NCBI GenBank assembly: GCA_018500045.2
Contig: JAHBAQ020000062.1
Coordinates: forward strand, 1 to 24,169
Length of the DNA: 24,169 nt
Direction of reading: 5' to 3'
From: Candidatus Shapirobacteria bacterium
Lineage (GTDB): Bacteria > Patescibacteriota > Microgenomatia > UBA12405
Below, piece after piece: positions 14,456 through 22,666 of the stretch. The stretch's first letter is position 1; every line of letters starts with the position of its first letter. The position numbers and the translations under genes are program-made. The notes under the pieces are model-generated. The model did no database searches. It was not told where the DNA came from and was given only the letters and a program-made list of their open reading frames with translations.

Positions 14456-14487
14456 ATCCTTAAAAATTAATATTAATTTTTAGGGAT
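14456..14487 (-). promoter_or_regulatory. Shine-Dalgarno sequestor hairpin of the glyS leader
   Basis: A 32-base near-perfect palindrome from 14487 to 14456 with a single C-A mismatch (14483/14460). Its 3' arm contains the glyS Shine-Dalgarno AAGGA (14461-14457). Its 5' arm contains TCCCT (14486-14482), the same bases needed for the antisequestor. The two structures are therefore mutually exclusive. The stem is AT-rich and lacks a following U-tract, so it is not an intrinsic terminator. Confidence 0.8.
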
Positions 14488-14514
14488 CCCAATATGTTGG
14501 GACGGTTCCACCCT
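14482..14514 (-). promoter_or_regulatory. T-box antisequestor (antiterminator-type) helix
   Basis: Helix A1 is AGGG (14514-14511) paired with CCCT (14485-14482). The seven-base bulge TGGAACC (14510-14504) carries the tRNA-acceptor-binding TGGA. Helix A2 is GTCCCAA (14503-14497) paired with TTGGGAT (14492-14486), seven pairs including one terminal G-T, closed by a CATA loop. This reproduces the canonical T-box fold exactly. Confidence 0.88.
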
Positions 14515-14518
14515 ATTT

Positions 14519-14538
14519 AACAGAAAAGTTTTTCTGTT
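14519..14538 (-). promoter_or_regulatory. Stem III-type hairpin in the glyS T-box leader
   Basis: Inverted repeat AACAGAAA / TTTCTGTT, eight pairs, lying four bases upstream of the T-box AGGG. T-box leaders have a short stem III at this spot, so it fits the architecture. Confidence 0.65.
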
Positions 14539-14553
14539 CACTTAATTCATTGT

Positions 14554-14587
14554 TCAACTCGCGAAGTGCCAATTCGGTCATAGTTGA
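14554..14587 (-). promoter_or_regulatory. Putative ultrashort stem I with GGC specifier
   Basis: Outer helix TCAACT (14587-14582) with AGTTGA (14559-14554), six pairs. Inner helix CGAA (14576-14573) with TTCG (14565-14562). The seven-base apical loop TTGGCAC (14572-14566) exposes GGC (14570-14568), complementary to the GCC anticodon of tRNA-Gly. Classical stem I puts the specifier in an internal loop of a roughly 100-nt stem, so this is a reduced layout. An alternative CACTT/AAGTG pairing would compete. It is inferred from pairing alone. Confidence 0.45.
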
Positions 14588-14664
14588 TGATGGTTATATT
14601 TTACACCATTGTGACGGTTTAGTGTTTTTTTTGGTAATGATTTAGTTTTGAGTGGTTTTACCTA

Positions 14665-14693
14665 GTTACATTTAATCTTGATGCTTATATAAT
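14665..14693 (+). promoter_or_regulatory. Promoter of purL-purQ, predicted near-leaderless transcript
   Basis: Perfect -10 box TATAAT at 14688-14693, 17 bp after GTTACA (14665-14670), which matches TTGACA at four of six positions. Transcription would start near 14700, two or three bases before the purL ATG at 14703. No Shine-Dalgarno sequence precedes the ATG, consistent with leaderless translation. The rest of the gap, 14588-14664, shows no clear element; no good promoter for the minus-strand glyS leader could be fixed there. Confidence 0.6.
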
Positions 14694-14702
14694 CCCTATT
14701 AA

Positions 14703-17609
14703 ATGGCTGTACGAATAGAGATTGGGTCAAAAATAAGTGATACCAGAGCTGTGGTTAAAAAAGCTAGTTTAAGTGATTTGGTTTTCTTTGATAAATTAGA
14801 ATCACTGGAATTGGTTGATGTTCATACAATAGATAAAAAGATATCCGAAAAAGATTTGAGATTGGTTATGGTGGCTTTGGTGAGTAATGTAAGTCAGGAA
14901 GTGGGTATAAAAGTTTGTCCGAAAGAGTTTTCTTGGGCGATTGAAGTGGGTTTTTTACCAGGAGTAACTGATAATGTGGCGAATACAGCCAAAGAAATAA
15001 CAGAAGATTTGTTGAAAACAAAATTTGAAGTTAACGAGGGTTGGTATACGTCACAAATAACTTTTGTAATAGGTAATTTGTCGGAAAATGAAATTAGAGA
15101 ACTGTCTTTGCGTTTGTATAATCCCTTAATACAGAGAGTTTTAATAAAAAGTTATTCACAGTATCAAAGGGATGGTGGGATGGATTTGGTGGTGCCTAAA
15201 GTTAAACTAGACGATGCTTTTAAAATATTGAATGTTGATTTGGAAAAAAGTGATGATGAATTGACAGTTTTGGGTAAGGTGGGAATTTTGGATGAAAATG
15301 GGCTAAGCCGTGGACCATTAGCTTTGGATTTGACTTATATGAAGGCGATTCGTGATTATTTTCGTAAGGAAAAGCGATGCCCAACTGATATTGAGCTAGA
15401 AACAATTGCTCAAACATGGTCGGAACATTGTAAACATACAATCTTTGCCAATAAAATAGATGAATTAAATAAAGGACTTTTTAAAGAACATATTAAGGCA
15501 GCCACAGAAAAGATTAGAAAAAATAAAGGGAAGAAAGATTTTTGTGTTTCTGTTTTTACAGATAATTCAGGGGCAATAGATTTTGATGAGGAATATTTAA
15601 TAACTCATAAAGTTGAAACTCATAATAGTCCATCAGCTTTAGACCCATTTGGCGGATCAATTACTGGTATTGTAGGGGTTAATCGTGATGCAATGGGTTT
15701 TGGAATGGGGGCTAAGCCAGTGGCTAATGTTTATGGTTTTTGTTTGACTGATCCCGAGGATAAAACAGAATTGTATAGAGATGCAAAATTGACCCAAAAA
15801 ATGTTGTCTGCAGACAGAATAATGAGTGGAGTCATCGCTGGAGTAAATAGTGGTGGAAATCAGTCGGGAATACCAACAGATCATGGGTTTTTATATTTTG
15901 ATAAAGATTACAGAGGAAAGCCATTAGTTTTTTGTGGTACATTAGGTTTAATTCCTAGAAAGTTTGGTAAGAAAAAGTTGTATGAGAAGAAAGCTAACCC
16001 GGGTGATTTGATTGTAATGATAGGTGGTAGAGTTGGTAAAGACGGTATTCATGGGGCGACTTTTTCATCCGAATTATTGGATTCTGGTAGTCCGGCAACC
16101 GCGGTGCAAATTGGTGATCCAATAACTCAAAAGAAAATGAGTGATGCATTAATTAAGGAGGCCAGGGATTTGGGTTTATATACTAGTATTACTGATGATG
16201 GAGCTGGTGGACTATCTTCTTCGGTAGCAGAAATGGCCAAAGAAACCGATGGTTGTATTGTGGAATTAGATAAAGTGCCGCTGAAGTATCCCGGATTAGA
16301 ACCGTGGCAAATTTGGATTTCTGAATCTCAAGAGAGAATGACTTTGGCGGTGGAGCCAAAAAAATGGAATGAATTTAAACAATTAATGGAGAGACGTGGA
16401 GTAGAAGCAACGGTAATTGGTGAATTTACGGATAGTGGTAAATGTGTGGGTAAATTTAAAGGACAAACGGTGATGGATTTGGATATGGATTTTTTACATA
16501 ATGGTTTGCCGCCAAGACCAATGTTGACAGAGAAGCCGGATTTTGGTTCTGATGAACCCAAGAAGGTAAAAATATCAGATTGGAATAAAGAAATAGTTAA
16601 AAAATTAAAGGATTTGAATTTAACGGGTTTTGAATTTTTATCATCTCAGTATGATCATGAAGTTCAAGGTGGAAGTGTGTTAAAACCACTTCAGGGCCGA
16701 GGTAGAGTTAATTCTGAGACTTCAGTATTTAGACCGGTTTTAATATCGAAAAAAGCGGTAGCATTATCGTCAAGTTTATATCCGGAATACAGCAATAAAG
16801 ATGCTTATTGGATGACGGCGTGTTCGATCGACACTGCAATTAGAAATGTAGTATCGGTTGGAGCTAATCCGGATAAAATCGCTATTTTGGATAATTTTTG
16901 TTGGTGCGATTCGAGGAACCCTAAAAGATTAGGCCAACTTAAACAGGCAACTCAGGCGGCCTATGATTTTTCGATAGATTTTGGAACACCTTTTATATCA
17001 GGTAAAGATAGTATGTTTAATGATTTTTCTGGATTTGACGATAAAGGGAAGCCATTAAAAATTTCAGTTCCTCCAACTTTGTTAATTTCGTCGATGTCAG
17101 TGATAAATGATGTAAATAAAGTAGTTTCGATTGATTTAAAGTTTTCTGGTGATTTAATTTATGTTTTGGGTGGTTTGACTAATAAATTGGGTAATGTTCC
17201 ATCTTTTAAAGCGAAGGTTAATTTAAGGTTGTATAGAAGTGTTTTTAAGGCGATTCAAAAATGTTTGATTAGTTCTTCTGTGAGTGTAGGTCGGGGTGGT
17301 TTGGTAATGGCTCTAGCAAAAACAGTAATGGCAGGTATGTTGGGTGCAGATATTAATATAGATGGTTTAAATAATCAATTGTCAACAGAGGATGTTTTAT
17401 TAGCCGATAATCAAGGCTGTTTATTGGTGTCGGTTGATCCAAAGAAACAAAAGGATTTTGAAGAGGTTATGAAGGGGAATAAAGTGTTTTTGTTAGGAAG
17501 AGTATCTGATAAAGATGATTTAAATATTAGAGATGGAAAGAAAAAATTAACTGAAATTACGGTTGATAAGTTATTAAAATCTTACAGATCGACATTTAAA
17601 AATTTTTAA
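14703..17609 (+). CDS. purL: Phosphoribosylformylglycinamidine synthase, PurS-PurL type synthetase subunit
   Basis: Fourth step of purine synthesis: ATP-dependent conversion of FGAR to FGAM using ammonia from PurQ. 968 residues, longer than the roughly 740 of small PurL and shorter than the roughly 1300 of the fused large PurL. The extra N-terminal ~200 residues contain PurS-like segments (FLPGVTDNVANTAKEI at about 83-98 and a following strand-helix unit). The catalytic linker TWSEHCKH is at 238-245. VETHNSPSALDPFGGS, the nucleotide loop region GGRVGKDGIHGATFSS, TDDGAGGLSSSVAEMA and, in the second half, AYWMTACSIDTAIRN and FISGKDSMFND are all present. No glutaminase domain is fused; purQ follows after five bases. 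ATG 14703 is just downstream of a good -10 box. No other purine gene is in the window. It is transcribed divergently from the glyS/cell-wall cluster. Confidence 0.95.
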   Translation: MAVRIEIGSKISDTRAVVKKASLSDLVFFDKLESLELVDVHTIDKKISEKDLRLVMVALVSNVSQEVGIKVCPKEFSWAIEVGFLPGVTDNVANTAKEITEDLLKTKFEVNEGWYTSQITFVIGNLSENEIRELSLRLYNPLIQRVLIKSYSQYQRDGGMDLVVPKVKLDDAFKILNVDLEKSDDELTVLGKVGILDENGLSRGPLALDLTYMKAIRDYFRKEKRCPTDIELETIAQTWSEHCKHTIFANKIDELNKGLFKEHIKAATEKIRKNKGKKDFCVSVFTDNSGAIDFDEEYLITHKVETHNSPSALDPFGGSITGIVGVNRDAMGFGMGAKPVANVYGFCLTDPEDKTELYRDAKLTQKMLSADRIMSGVIAGVNSGGNQSGIPTDHGFLYFDKDYRGKPLVFCGTLGLIPRKFGKKKLYEKKANPGDLIVMIGGRVGKDGIHGATFSSELLDSGSPATAVQIGDPITQKKMSDALIKEARDLGLYTSITDDGAGGLSSSVAEMAKETDGCIVELDKVPLKYPGLEPWQIWISESQERMTLAVEPKKWNEFKQLMERRGVEATVIGEFTDSGKCVGKFKGQTVMDLDMDFLHNGLPPRPMLTEKPDFGSDEPKKVKISDWNKEIVKKLKDLNLTGFEFLSSQYDHEVQGGSVLKPLQGRGRVNSETSVFRPVLISKKAVALSSSLYPEYSNKDAYWMTACSIDTAIRNVVSVGANPDKIAILDNFCWCDSRNPKRLGQLKQATQAAYDFSIDFGTPFISGKDSMFNDFSGFDDKGKPLKISVPPTLLISSMSVINDVNKVVSIDLKFSGDLIYVLGGLTNKLGNVPSFKAKVNLRLYRSVFKAIQKCLISSSVSVGRGGLVMALAKTVMAGMLGADINIDGLNNQLSTEDVLLADNQGCLLVSVDPKKQKDFEEVMKGNKVFLLGRVSDKDDLNIRDGKKKLTEITVDKLLKSYRSTFKNF

Positions 17610-17614
17610 AAAAA

Positions 17615-18430
17615 ATGAAAAAAGTTAAGATTTTAGTTTTTTCCGGGTATGGTTTAAATTGTGAAGAAGAAACAAAGTTTGCTTTTGATTTGGCCGGAGG
17701 TGAGGCGGATATAGTCCACATAAATGATTTAATAAAAGGGATTAAAAAAATTGATGATTATAAAATATTGGCGTTTCCGGGTGGCTTTTCTTATGGAGAT
17801 GATACTGGTTCGGGTAATGCTTTTGCCGGAAAAATAAGGAATCATTTGTGGAACGATATAAAAAAGTTTATTGATAATGGCGGATTGATTATTGGAATAT
17901 GTAATGGTTTTCAGATATTAACAAGATTGGGTTTGTTACCAGCTTTAAATGGGAGTTATGGAAAAGCTCAAGTGGAATTATTACACAATAAAACTGCTAG
18001 ATATGTGACCAGATGGGTAGATTTACAAGTAGAGAATAATTCGCCTTGGTTAAAAGGTTTAAACGGTTTTTCGGCGGCAATTGCTCACGGTGAGGGAAGA
18101 TTTTATGCGGATGAAAAAGTTTTGTCTGAAATTAAAAAGAAGAAGTTAGTAGCCTTGAAATATATCAAAGGAGAGATTTGTAGTTATCAAAATTTGGAAG
18201 CTAATCCAAACGGTGCTATTGATGATATTGCTGGTATTACCGATGAAACTGGTAGAGTGTTTGGTCTAATGCCTCACCCAGAAAGAGCTATTTTTTCGAG
18301 TCAGTCCCCTATTTGGTCTTGGCTGAAAGAAAAGTCTTTGAGAGATGGTAAAAAAATACCGGAGTATAATTTAGCTTTGCAAATATTTAAAAATGCAGTG
18401 AAGTATTTTAATAAAAAATTACTTAAATAA
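17615..18430 (+). CDS. purQ: PurQ, glutamine amidotransferase subunit of FGAM synthase
   Basis: Class I glutaminase that supplies ammonia to PurL. 271 residues. The N-terminal LVFSGYGLNCEEET is the typical PurQ opening. The oxyanion region is FPGGFSYGDD. The nucleophile Cys96 lies in GICNGFQ, and the His and Glu of the catalytic triad are in MPHPERA near residue 230. The ATG at 17615 follows the purL stop by five bases, so the two form one transcript and presumably one complex. The 3' end overlaps convergent recO by 12 bp. No U-rich terminator hairpin is visible at the junction. Confidence 0.96.
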   Translation: MKKVKILVFSGYGLNCEEETKFAFDLAGGEADIVHINDLIKGIKKIDDYKILAFPGGFSYGDDTGSGNAFAGKIRNHLWNDIKKFIDNGGLIIGICNGFQILTRLGLLPALNGSYGKAQVELLHNKTARYVTRWVDLQVENNSPWLKGLNGFSAAIAHGEGRFYADEKVLSEIKKKKLVALKYIKGEICSYQNLEANPNGAIDDIAGITDETGRVFGLMPHPERAIFSSQSPIWSWLKEKSLRDGKKIPEYNLALQIFKNAVKYFNKKLLK

Positions 18431-18979
18431 TTTATTGCTTTCAAGTGGTTTTTCAATAATGGATTCGAAAAAACGTTTGATAAGTTTTTGACTGGTTTTG
18501 TAATCTTTTTTTAAAAAATTTTCTTTTATGTCAGGGGTGAGACCAAAACCAAGGAGTTCTAAAAATTTAATTTCGTTTTGAATATATTTGCTGATTAGGT
18601 TTTTGTTGATAGATTCGATAATATTTTGAGAGACTTCGAAGATTCCGTCAATGTGCTGATTTTCAGCAATCATTTGATTGACTATTTCTAAAAAATAAAA
18701 GAGAAGATTGAGTTGGGCTAAGTTTTTGTCGGTTTGAAGAAATGGAGAAATATTTTGACTTTCAGAAATCCAATTAAAATTATTTTTTTGATAAATCTGA
18801 ACTTTAATGGTGTTGCCTAACTGAAGATTACCTAAGCGATGGCTTTTGATATTTTTTGCACCTTTGGCGAGGGCAATAATTTTACCTGATTTTGGGGTTA
18901 ATAATGTTATTAACAAATCAGATTCTTTTGAGGTTCGTTTATTGATGACGATGCCTAAAGTTGACTGATATCGCTCCAT
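18419..18979 (-). CDS. recO: RecO, DNA repair/recombination mediator (short form)
   Basis: RecO helps load RecA onto SSB-coated single-stranded DNA in the RecFOR pathway. The N-terminal OB fold is clear: STLGIVINKRTSKESDLLITLLTPKSGKIIALAKGAKNIKS (about 6-46) has the conserved ESD, TP..G and KGA residues. The remainder is helical (FLELLGFGLTPD at about 143-154). At 186 residues it is shorter than typical RecO (about 240) and lacks the Cys zinc cluster of some members. The start makes a TAATG junction with the DUF4012 gene, so it is the last gene of the glycan transcript. Confidence 0.88.
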   Translation of the reverse strand: MERYQSTLGIVINKRTSKESDLLITLLTPKSGKIIALAKGAKNIKSHRLGNLQLGNTIKVQIYQKNNFNWISESQNISPFLQTDKNLAQLNLLFYFLEIVNQMIAENQHIDGIFEVSQNIIESINKNLISKYIQNEIKFLELLGFGLTPDIKENFLKKDYKTSQKLIKRFFESIIEKPLESNKLFK

Positions 18980-20907
18980 TAGAGAGAAAATTTAATTGTT
19001 TTATCTGACACCCAGTTGAAGATTGGTTGTTTTTGACCGTTAATAGTGAGATTATATTCAACTGGTTTGGTGCCGGGCTGTTTTTGAAGCATTAAAGTGT
19101 AATTATCACCAACTGTGGCTCCAGAGGTATACTCGATAGATGTTTTAAGATTGGATTTAGGATTAAGGCCGAATTTGTTACCGTAGAATCCTTCAAAAAC
19201 TTGCTTGTTTAGTTCTTCATATTGAACAGTATCAATTTCAGATCCAGTCATCTTGATTAATTTAGATCCGATTGGAGTGTAAAAGCGGAAAAGGTCGCGA
19301 TAAGTAGAAGCATTGAGACATAAGTCACCTTTTTCAAGATTACAATTTGATCCGGCGGCTGGATTGGTATAAGTGACGGCAATTTTGTGGGTAGCAACAC
19401 CGTTTTTTATGTTGATTTCGTGATTAATTTTTTGGGTGATAAAAATATTACTTTTGGCACTAGCAAAATTGGCGTCGTTAAGATGGATATAATCAATTGA
19501 TTTATCTGTATTGTATATTTTACCGGTGATATTGGCTAGATCGCCTATTTCTTGCATTTTTTCATCAGGGAAGTAAACCATTATGTGTTTTTGATTTATA
19601 TCTTTGAAAAAAGTTTCCATTATGGCGCCCATTTTAGATTTTTCGGAACCCATAACGTTGGCTAGCAATGAAGACATTAAAGGATTCATAAAATCTTTAC
19701 GGTTTGGTTCGATATAATTTCTGGGGCGACCTGACATCCACTGCATTTCGTAAATAATTTGAGGACAACCATCACATCTTTTGTCGGGGTTGGTGGTGAA
19801 AGTGCCAACACGGGTGTCAAGTTTACCTAAAACGGCAACCATATCAACTAAAAGCTGGGTATCGATGGCAACAATAGCATCAAATTTATCTTTTCCGCCC
19901 ATAGCTTTGGTATATTGTTCGAGGAATATTTTAGCATCTGTTGGAAAGTCAGGGGAAAGATTGCTGTCACGCAGATTAAGATAGGGAACATTAATATGGT
20001 AGCTTTTAATAAGTCTGGGAGCTGGAACTTTGCTGTTAATTTTATCGTCGAGATCGTAAATATTACTAGCTGATCCTGGAGTGACTTTACCATTGCTAAC
20101 ACTAAGGGTACTGTAAGCAGTCCAAAATCCACCACTAGGACGAAGTTCTCCATCGTTTTGGAAAATCATCAAATATTTTCTGGGAGAGTCTTTACCTAGA
20201 AGCCACGAAGTTTTAGCCAAAAGTGGTTTACCGTCTTTAACTAAAGTGTAGGCTTGAGAAATTAAATCCTGAGCTTTGATAATATTTGATCTAATTTGAT
20301 AGTCTTTTAATTGTTCAGGGTATCTGGAGGCGTTAATTTTAGAGATAGAAGTATTAATCTCAGCCATTTTGGTTTCTATGGTATCAAGATAAGGAGTTAA
20401 TCCTTCGATTGATTGAGTAAGAAAAGCAATTCGATCCTCAGTAGTTTCTTGACTACTGGCAGCACCACCTTTAATGCCTAAAAAATCTGAGTAAGGTTCA
20501 ATGGCCTTGATTAAGATTTCTCCAGTCTCCAGACCGTTTTTAGCAATGCTCAATGCTTGTTTGCCATCTTGATAATAACCATTAATGAAAGGGAGAGAAC
20601 CAATAATTTTTAATTTGTTGTAGGTATTTTCAATTAGACCAGTTTGGTTTTTGAGATTGGTAATTCTTATTTTTACTTGTTCGAGATCTTTGTCGTTAAT
20701 ATTTTGTTGTAAAGTATTAACTTCACTTTTGGTGGCATTTAGTTGGTTTTGGAGTTCTTTGGCAGGTAAATAACCAAAAAAGAATAAAACAGAGACGAGA
20801 ATCAAAATAATGATCAAAATAATCAGGAATATTTTAGGAAGCTTACTTGATTTTTTTTTGATTTTTTGGCCGAGTTTGGTATTGGCAGCAGAAGTAATTA
20901 AATCCAT
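18979..20907 (-). CDS. DUF4012 domain membrane protein
   Basis: 642 residues. A basic cytoplasmic start (KKKSSKLPK) is followed by one membrane helix (about 25-46) and a long extracellular part. Residues about 50-100 (LQNQLNATKSEVNTLQQNINDK) look like a coiled coil. The DUF4012 core begins near KYLMIFQNDGELRPSGGFWTAYSTLSV (about 238-264) and includes LRDSNLSPDFPTDAKIFLEQY. DUF4012 proteins occur with glycan-biosynthesis genes in Patescibacteria, Actinobacteria and Chloroflexi, and their biochemical role is unknown to me. Two short Cys pairs (CDGC; CNLEKGDLC) sit in the extracellular part. Located between the phosphoglycosyl transferase gene (29-base gap) and recO, it probably acts in surface-polymer assembly or attachment; that is inference from context. 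Confidence 0.82.
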   Translation of the reverse strand: MDLITSAANTKLGQKIKKKSSKLPKIFLIILIIILILVSVLFFFGYLPAKELQNQLNATKSEVNTLQQNINDKDLEQVKIRITNLKNQTGLIENTYNKLKIIGSLPFINGYYQDGKQALSIAKNGLETGEILIKAIEPYSDFLGIKGGAASSQETTEDRIAFLTQSIEGLTPYLDTIETKMAEINTSISKINASRYPEQLKDYQIRSNIIKAQDLISQAYTLVKDGKPLLAKTSWLLGKDSPRKYLMIFQNDGELRPSGGFWTAYSTLSVSNGKVTPGSASNIYDLDDKINSKVPAPRLIKSYHINVPYLNLRDSNLSPDFPTDAKIFLEQYTKAMGGKDKFDAIVAIDTQLLVDMVAVLGKLDTRVGTFTTNPDKRCDGCPQIIYEMQWMSGRPRNYIEPNRKDFMNPLMSSLLANVMGSEKSKMGAIMETFFKDINQKHIMVYFPDEKMQEIGDLANITGKIYNTDKSIDYIHLNDANFASAKSNIFITQKINHEINIKNGVATHKIAVTYTNPAAGSNCNLEKGDLCLNASTYRDLFRFYTPIGSKLIKMTGSEIDTVQYEELNKQVFEGFYGNKFGLNPKSNLKTSIEYTSGATVGDNYTLMLQKQPGTKPVEYNLTINGQKQPIFNWVSDKTIKFSL

Positions 20908-20936
20908 ACTATTAGTGTAAACAAAAAGATAAAAAA

Positions 20937-21578
20937 TTACCAGCGAGATATCATCGACGTGGGAGTTTTTAAGATGATTTTTATTTCTTGCCAGACAGAT
21001 TGATTGCGAATATATTTTGAATCAAGTTTAGCGCGTTGTTCGAAATTTAGTTCATTTCGGCCAGATGTTTGCCAAAGTCCGGTAATGCCCGGTTTGACTG
21101 ATCTAATTTCGTTAATATATTTTTTGGTTTTGGGATATTTTTTTTCGTATTCTTGTAACTCTTCTTCACGATAAGCTCGGGGACCAACTAAACTCATCTC
21201 CCCTTTTAAGACGTTGATAAGTTGAGGAAATTCGTCAACTGATGTGGCTCGGATGATTTTACCGATAGGAGTAATTCTGGGGTCTTCAGACATAGGTAGT
21301 TTCCAGCCAGCATCTTTGTATTTTTTCCATAATTCGGGATAATTTTCTCTTAGTCTTTTGTCGTTATCACCAGTATACATAGAACGAAATTTATACATTA
21401 AAAATTCTTGGTCATTTTTGGTAACTCGTTTTTGTTTAAAGAAAATAGGACCAGGTGAAGTGATTTTAATAACTAAGGCGGTGATGATAAGGATTGGTGA
21501 AAAAATGATAATGAGAAAAACAGAACTGAAAATATCAATAGATCTTTTGAAGAACCTGAAGAAGAAGTTTAGTTTCAT
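20937..21578 (-). CDS. Bacterial sugar transferase (monotopic phosphoglycosyl transferase)
   Basis: Transfers a sugar phosphate from a UDP-sugar to undecaprenyl phosphate, the first step of surface-glycan assembly. 213 residues: one reentrant/membrane helix near the N-terminus (about 12-35) followed by the PGT catalytic domain. SPGPIFFKQKRVTKN and FLMYKFRSM are typical. The catalytic Asp-Glu pair lies in SVDEFPQLINVLKGEMSLVGPRA, and SVKPGITGLWQTSGRNEL follows. The length matches the small PglC/WcaJ C-terminal core, without the extra N-terminal domain of WcaJ. The start makes a TAATG junction with the manC-like gene. Confidence 0.93.
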   Translation of the reverse strand: MKLNFFFRFFKRSIDIFSSVFLIIIFSPILIITALVIKITSPGPIFFKQKRVTKNDQEFLMYKFRSMYTGDNDKRLRENYPELWKKYKDAGWKLPMSEDPRITPIGKIIRATSVDEFPQLINVLKGEMSLVGPRAYREEELQEYEKKYPKTKKYINEIRSVKPGITGLWQTSGRNELNFEQRAKLDSKYIRNQSVWQEIKIILKTPTSMISRW

Positions 21579-22666
21579 TAGTTTTTAAGGAAATAATTTT
21601 TATATTTTTTATTTTTTACCATTAACCCAACTAAATCCCTGACGTGGTGACTTTGATCCAGAGGACAGACTAATAACCCGTCGGGGGTATCAATAACAGC
21701 AAGGTTTTCAACACCAACTAAAGTTACTATTTTTCCTTTAGTGCCATTAATTAAACAATTTTTGGAATTGTATGAAAGATACTCTGTTTGTTGATCAATA
21801 ATACTGTGACCGTCTTTGTCTTGGGGTGATTTGGCTTTTATGGCCCGCCATTCACCAACATCACTCCAGTCAAATTTAGCCGGAATAACTGACATTTTGT
21901 CACTTTTTTCGGATATGGCTCTATCAATGGGTAATTCAGGTGATTTATCATAAATAGAACTGAGTTTTTTTGGATTGGAAATAGCGGTTAAAAATTGTTG
22001 ATAAAGAGTGAAGTACTCTGGTTGCAACTTTTCAAACTCAGAAAGCATATCGTTTATAGTGAAAGTATAGATGCCTGAATTCCAAAATGCCCCTTTTTTG
22101 ATGAGGTTTTGAGCAGTTTCTTTGTCGGGTTTTTCGGTGAAAAGACTAACATGGGAAAAATTTTGGTTTTTTATTTGAGGGACGATATATCCATAGGATG
22201 TATTGGGAAAAGTCGGTTTTATACCGATGGTTAAGATTTGGTGGTGTCCACAGGCAAGAGCGGCGGCGCGAAGGATGGTTTTTTTGAAAGAAATAATTTT
22301 AGGAATAAAATGATCTGATGGTGTGGTAGTGATGACGGCTTGTGGATTAATTTTTTGGATATAACTAATGGCAAGAAGTATGGCAGTAGCCGTATTTTTT
22401 TTACCAGGTTCATAAATGAAATTTTCTGGGGGAAGTTGTTTATTTAAAAGTTTTTCAATTTTTTCTTGGTAACGTTGATTGGAGACGATGAATATATTTT
22501 TGGATGGAACTATTTTTTTTGATCGGTAGAAGGTTTGTTCTAATAATGTTTTAGGATTAAGGATACGAAGAAATTGTTTTGGTTGGTTGGCGCGTGATAG
22601 TGGCCACAGGCGTGGACCAGTGCCACCACAAAGAATTACAATGAAATGGTTTGATGTTGTTGCCAT
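21578..22666 (-). CDS. manC: Mannose-1-phosphate guanylyltransferase (ManC/GMP type)
   Basis: Makes GDP-mannose from mannose-1-phosphate and GTP. 362 residues, equal to the nucleotidyltransferase part of bacterial GMP enzymes, with no fused phosphomannose isomerase domain. Motifs: CGGTGPRLWPLSR (13-25; the common form is GGSGTRLWPLSR, so Pro replaces Thr), PKQFL, TTPSDHFI, FTEKP, FWNSGIYTF and FDWSDVGEW. The ATG lies inside the 3' end of the upstream GT4 gene (31-bp overlap) and is the only reasonable start, because the nucleotide-binding motif begins 12 residues in. It supplies the donor for mannosyl or related transfer by the adjacent GT4 enzymes. Confidence 0.93.
   Translation of the reverse strand: MATTSNHFIVILCGGTGPRLWPLSRANQPKQFLRILNPKTLLEQTFYRSKKIVPSKNIFIVSNQRYQEKIEKLLNKQLPPENFIYEPGKKNTATAILLAISYIQKINPQAVITTTPSDHFIPKIISFKKTILRAAALACGHHQILTIGIKPTFPNTSYGYIVPQIKNQNFSHVSLFTEKPDKETAQNLIKKGAFWNSGIYTFTINDMLSEFEKLQPEYFTLYQQFLTAISNPKKLSSIYDKSPELPIDRAISEKSDKMSVIPAKFDWSDVGEWRAIKAKSPQDKDGHSIIDQQTEYLSYNSKNCLINGTKGKIVTLVGVENLAVIDTPDGLLVCPLDQSHHVRDLVGLMVKNKKYKNYFLKN

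Larger units (their letters stand above)
14456..14587 (-). promoter_or_regulatory. T-box riboswitch (tRNA-Gly sensing, translational type) upstream of glyS
   Basis: In transcript order (14587 down to 14456) the leader has a short stem-I-like element, a hairpin in the stem III position, the T-box antisequestor core and a Shine-Dalgarno sequestor hairpin. The core reads AATAGGGTGGAACCG, close to the T-box consensus. The bulge TGGA would pair with UCCA, the 3' end of a tRNA whose discriminator base is U, as in bacterial tRNA-Gly. Expected behaviour: uncharged tRNA-Gly stabilises the antisequestor and frees AAGGA, so GlyRS is made; charged tRNA lets the sequestor form. No U-tract terminator is present, so control is at translation. 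The core and the gene it precedes are convincing; the upstream specifier part is much shorter than in Firmicutes. Confidence 0.85.

Noticed and set aside
14462..14481. Perfect AT palindrome as a Rho-independent terminator
   Set aside because: It has no GC-rich stem and is followed by AAGGA and the glyS ATG, not by a U-tract. It fits a Shine-Dalgarno sequestor.
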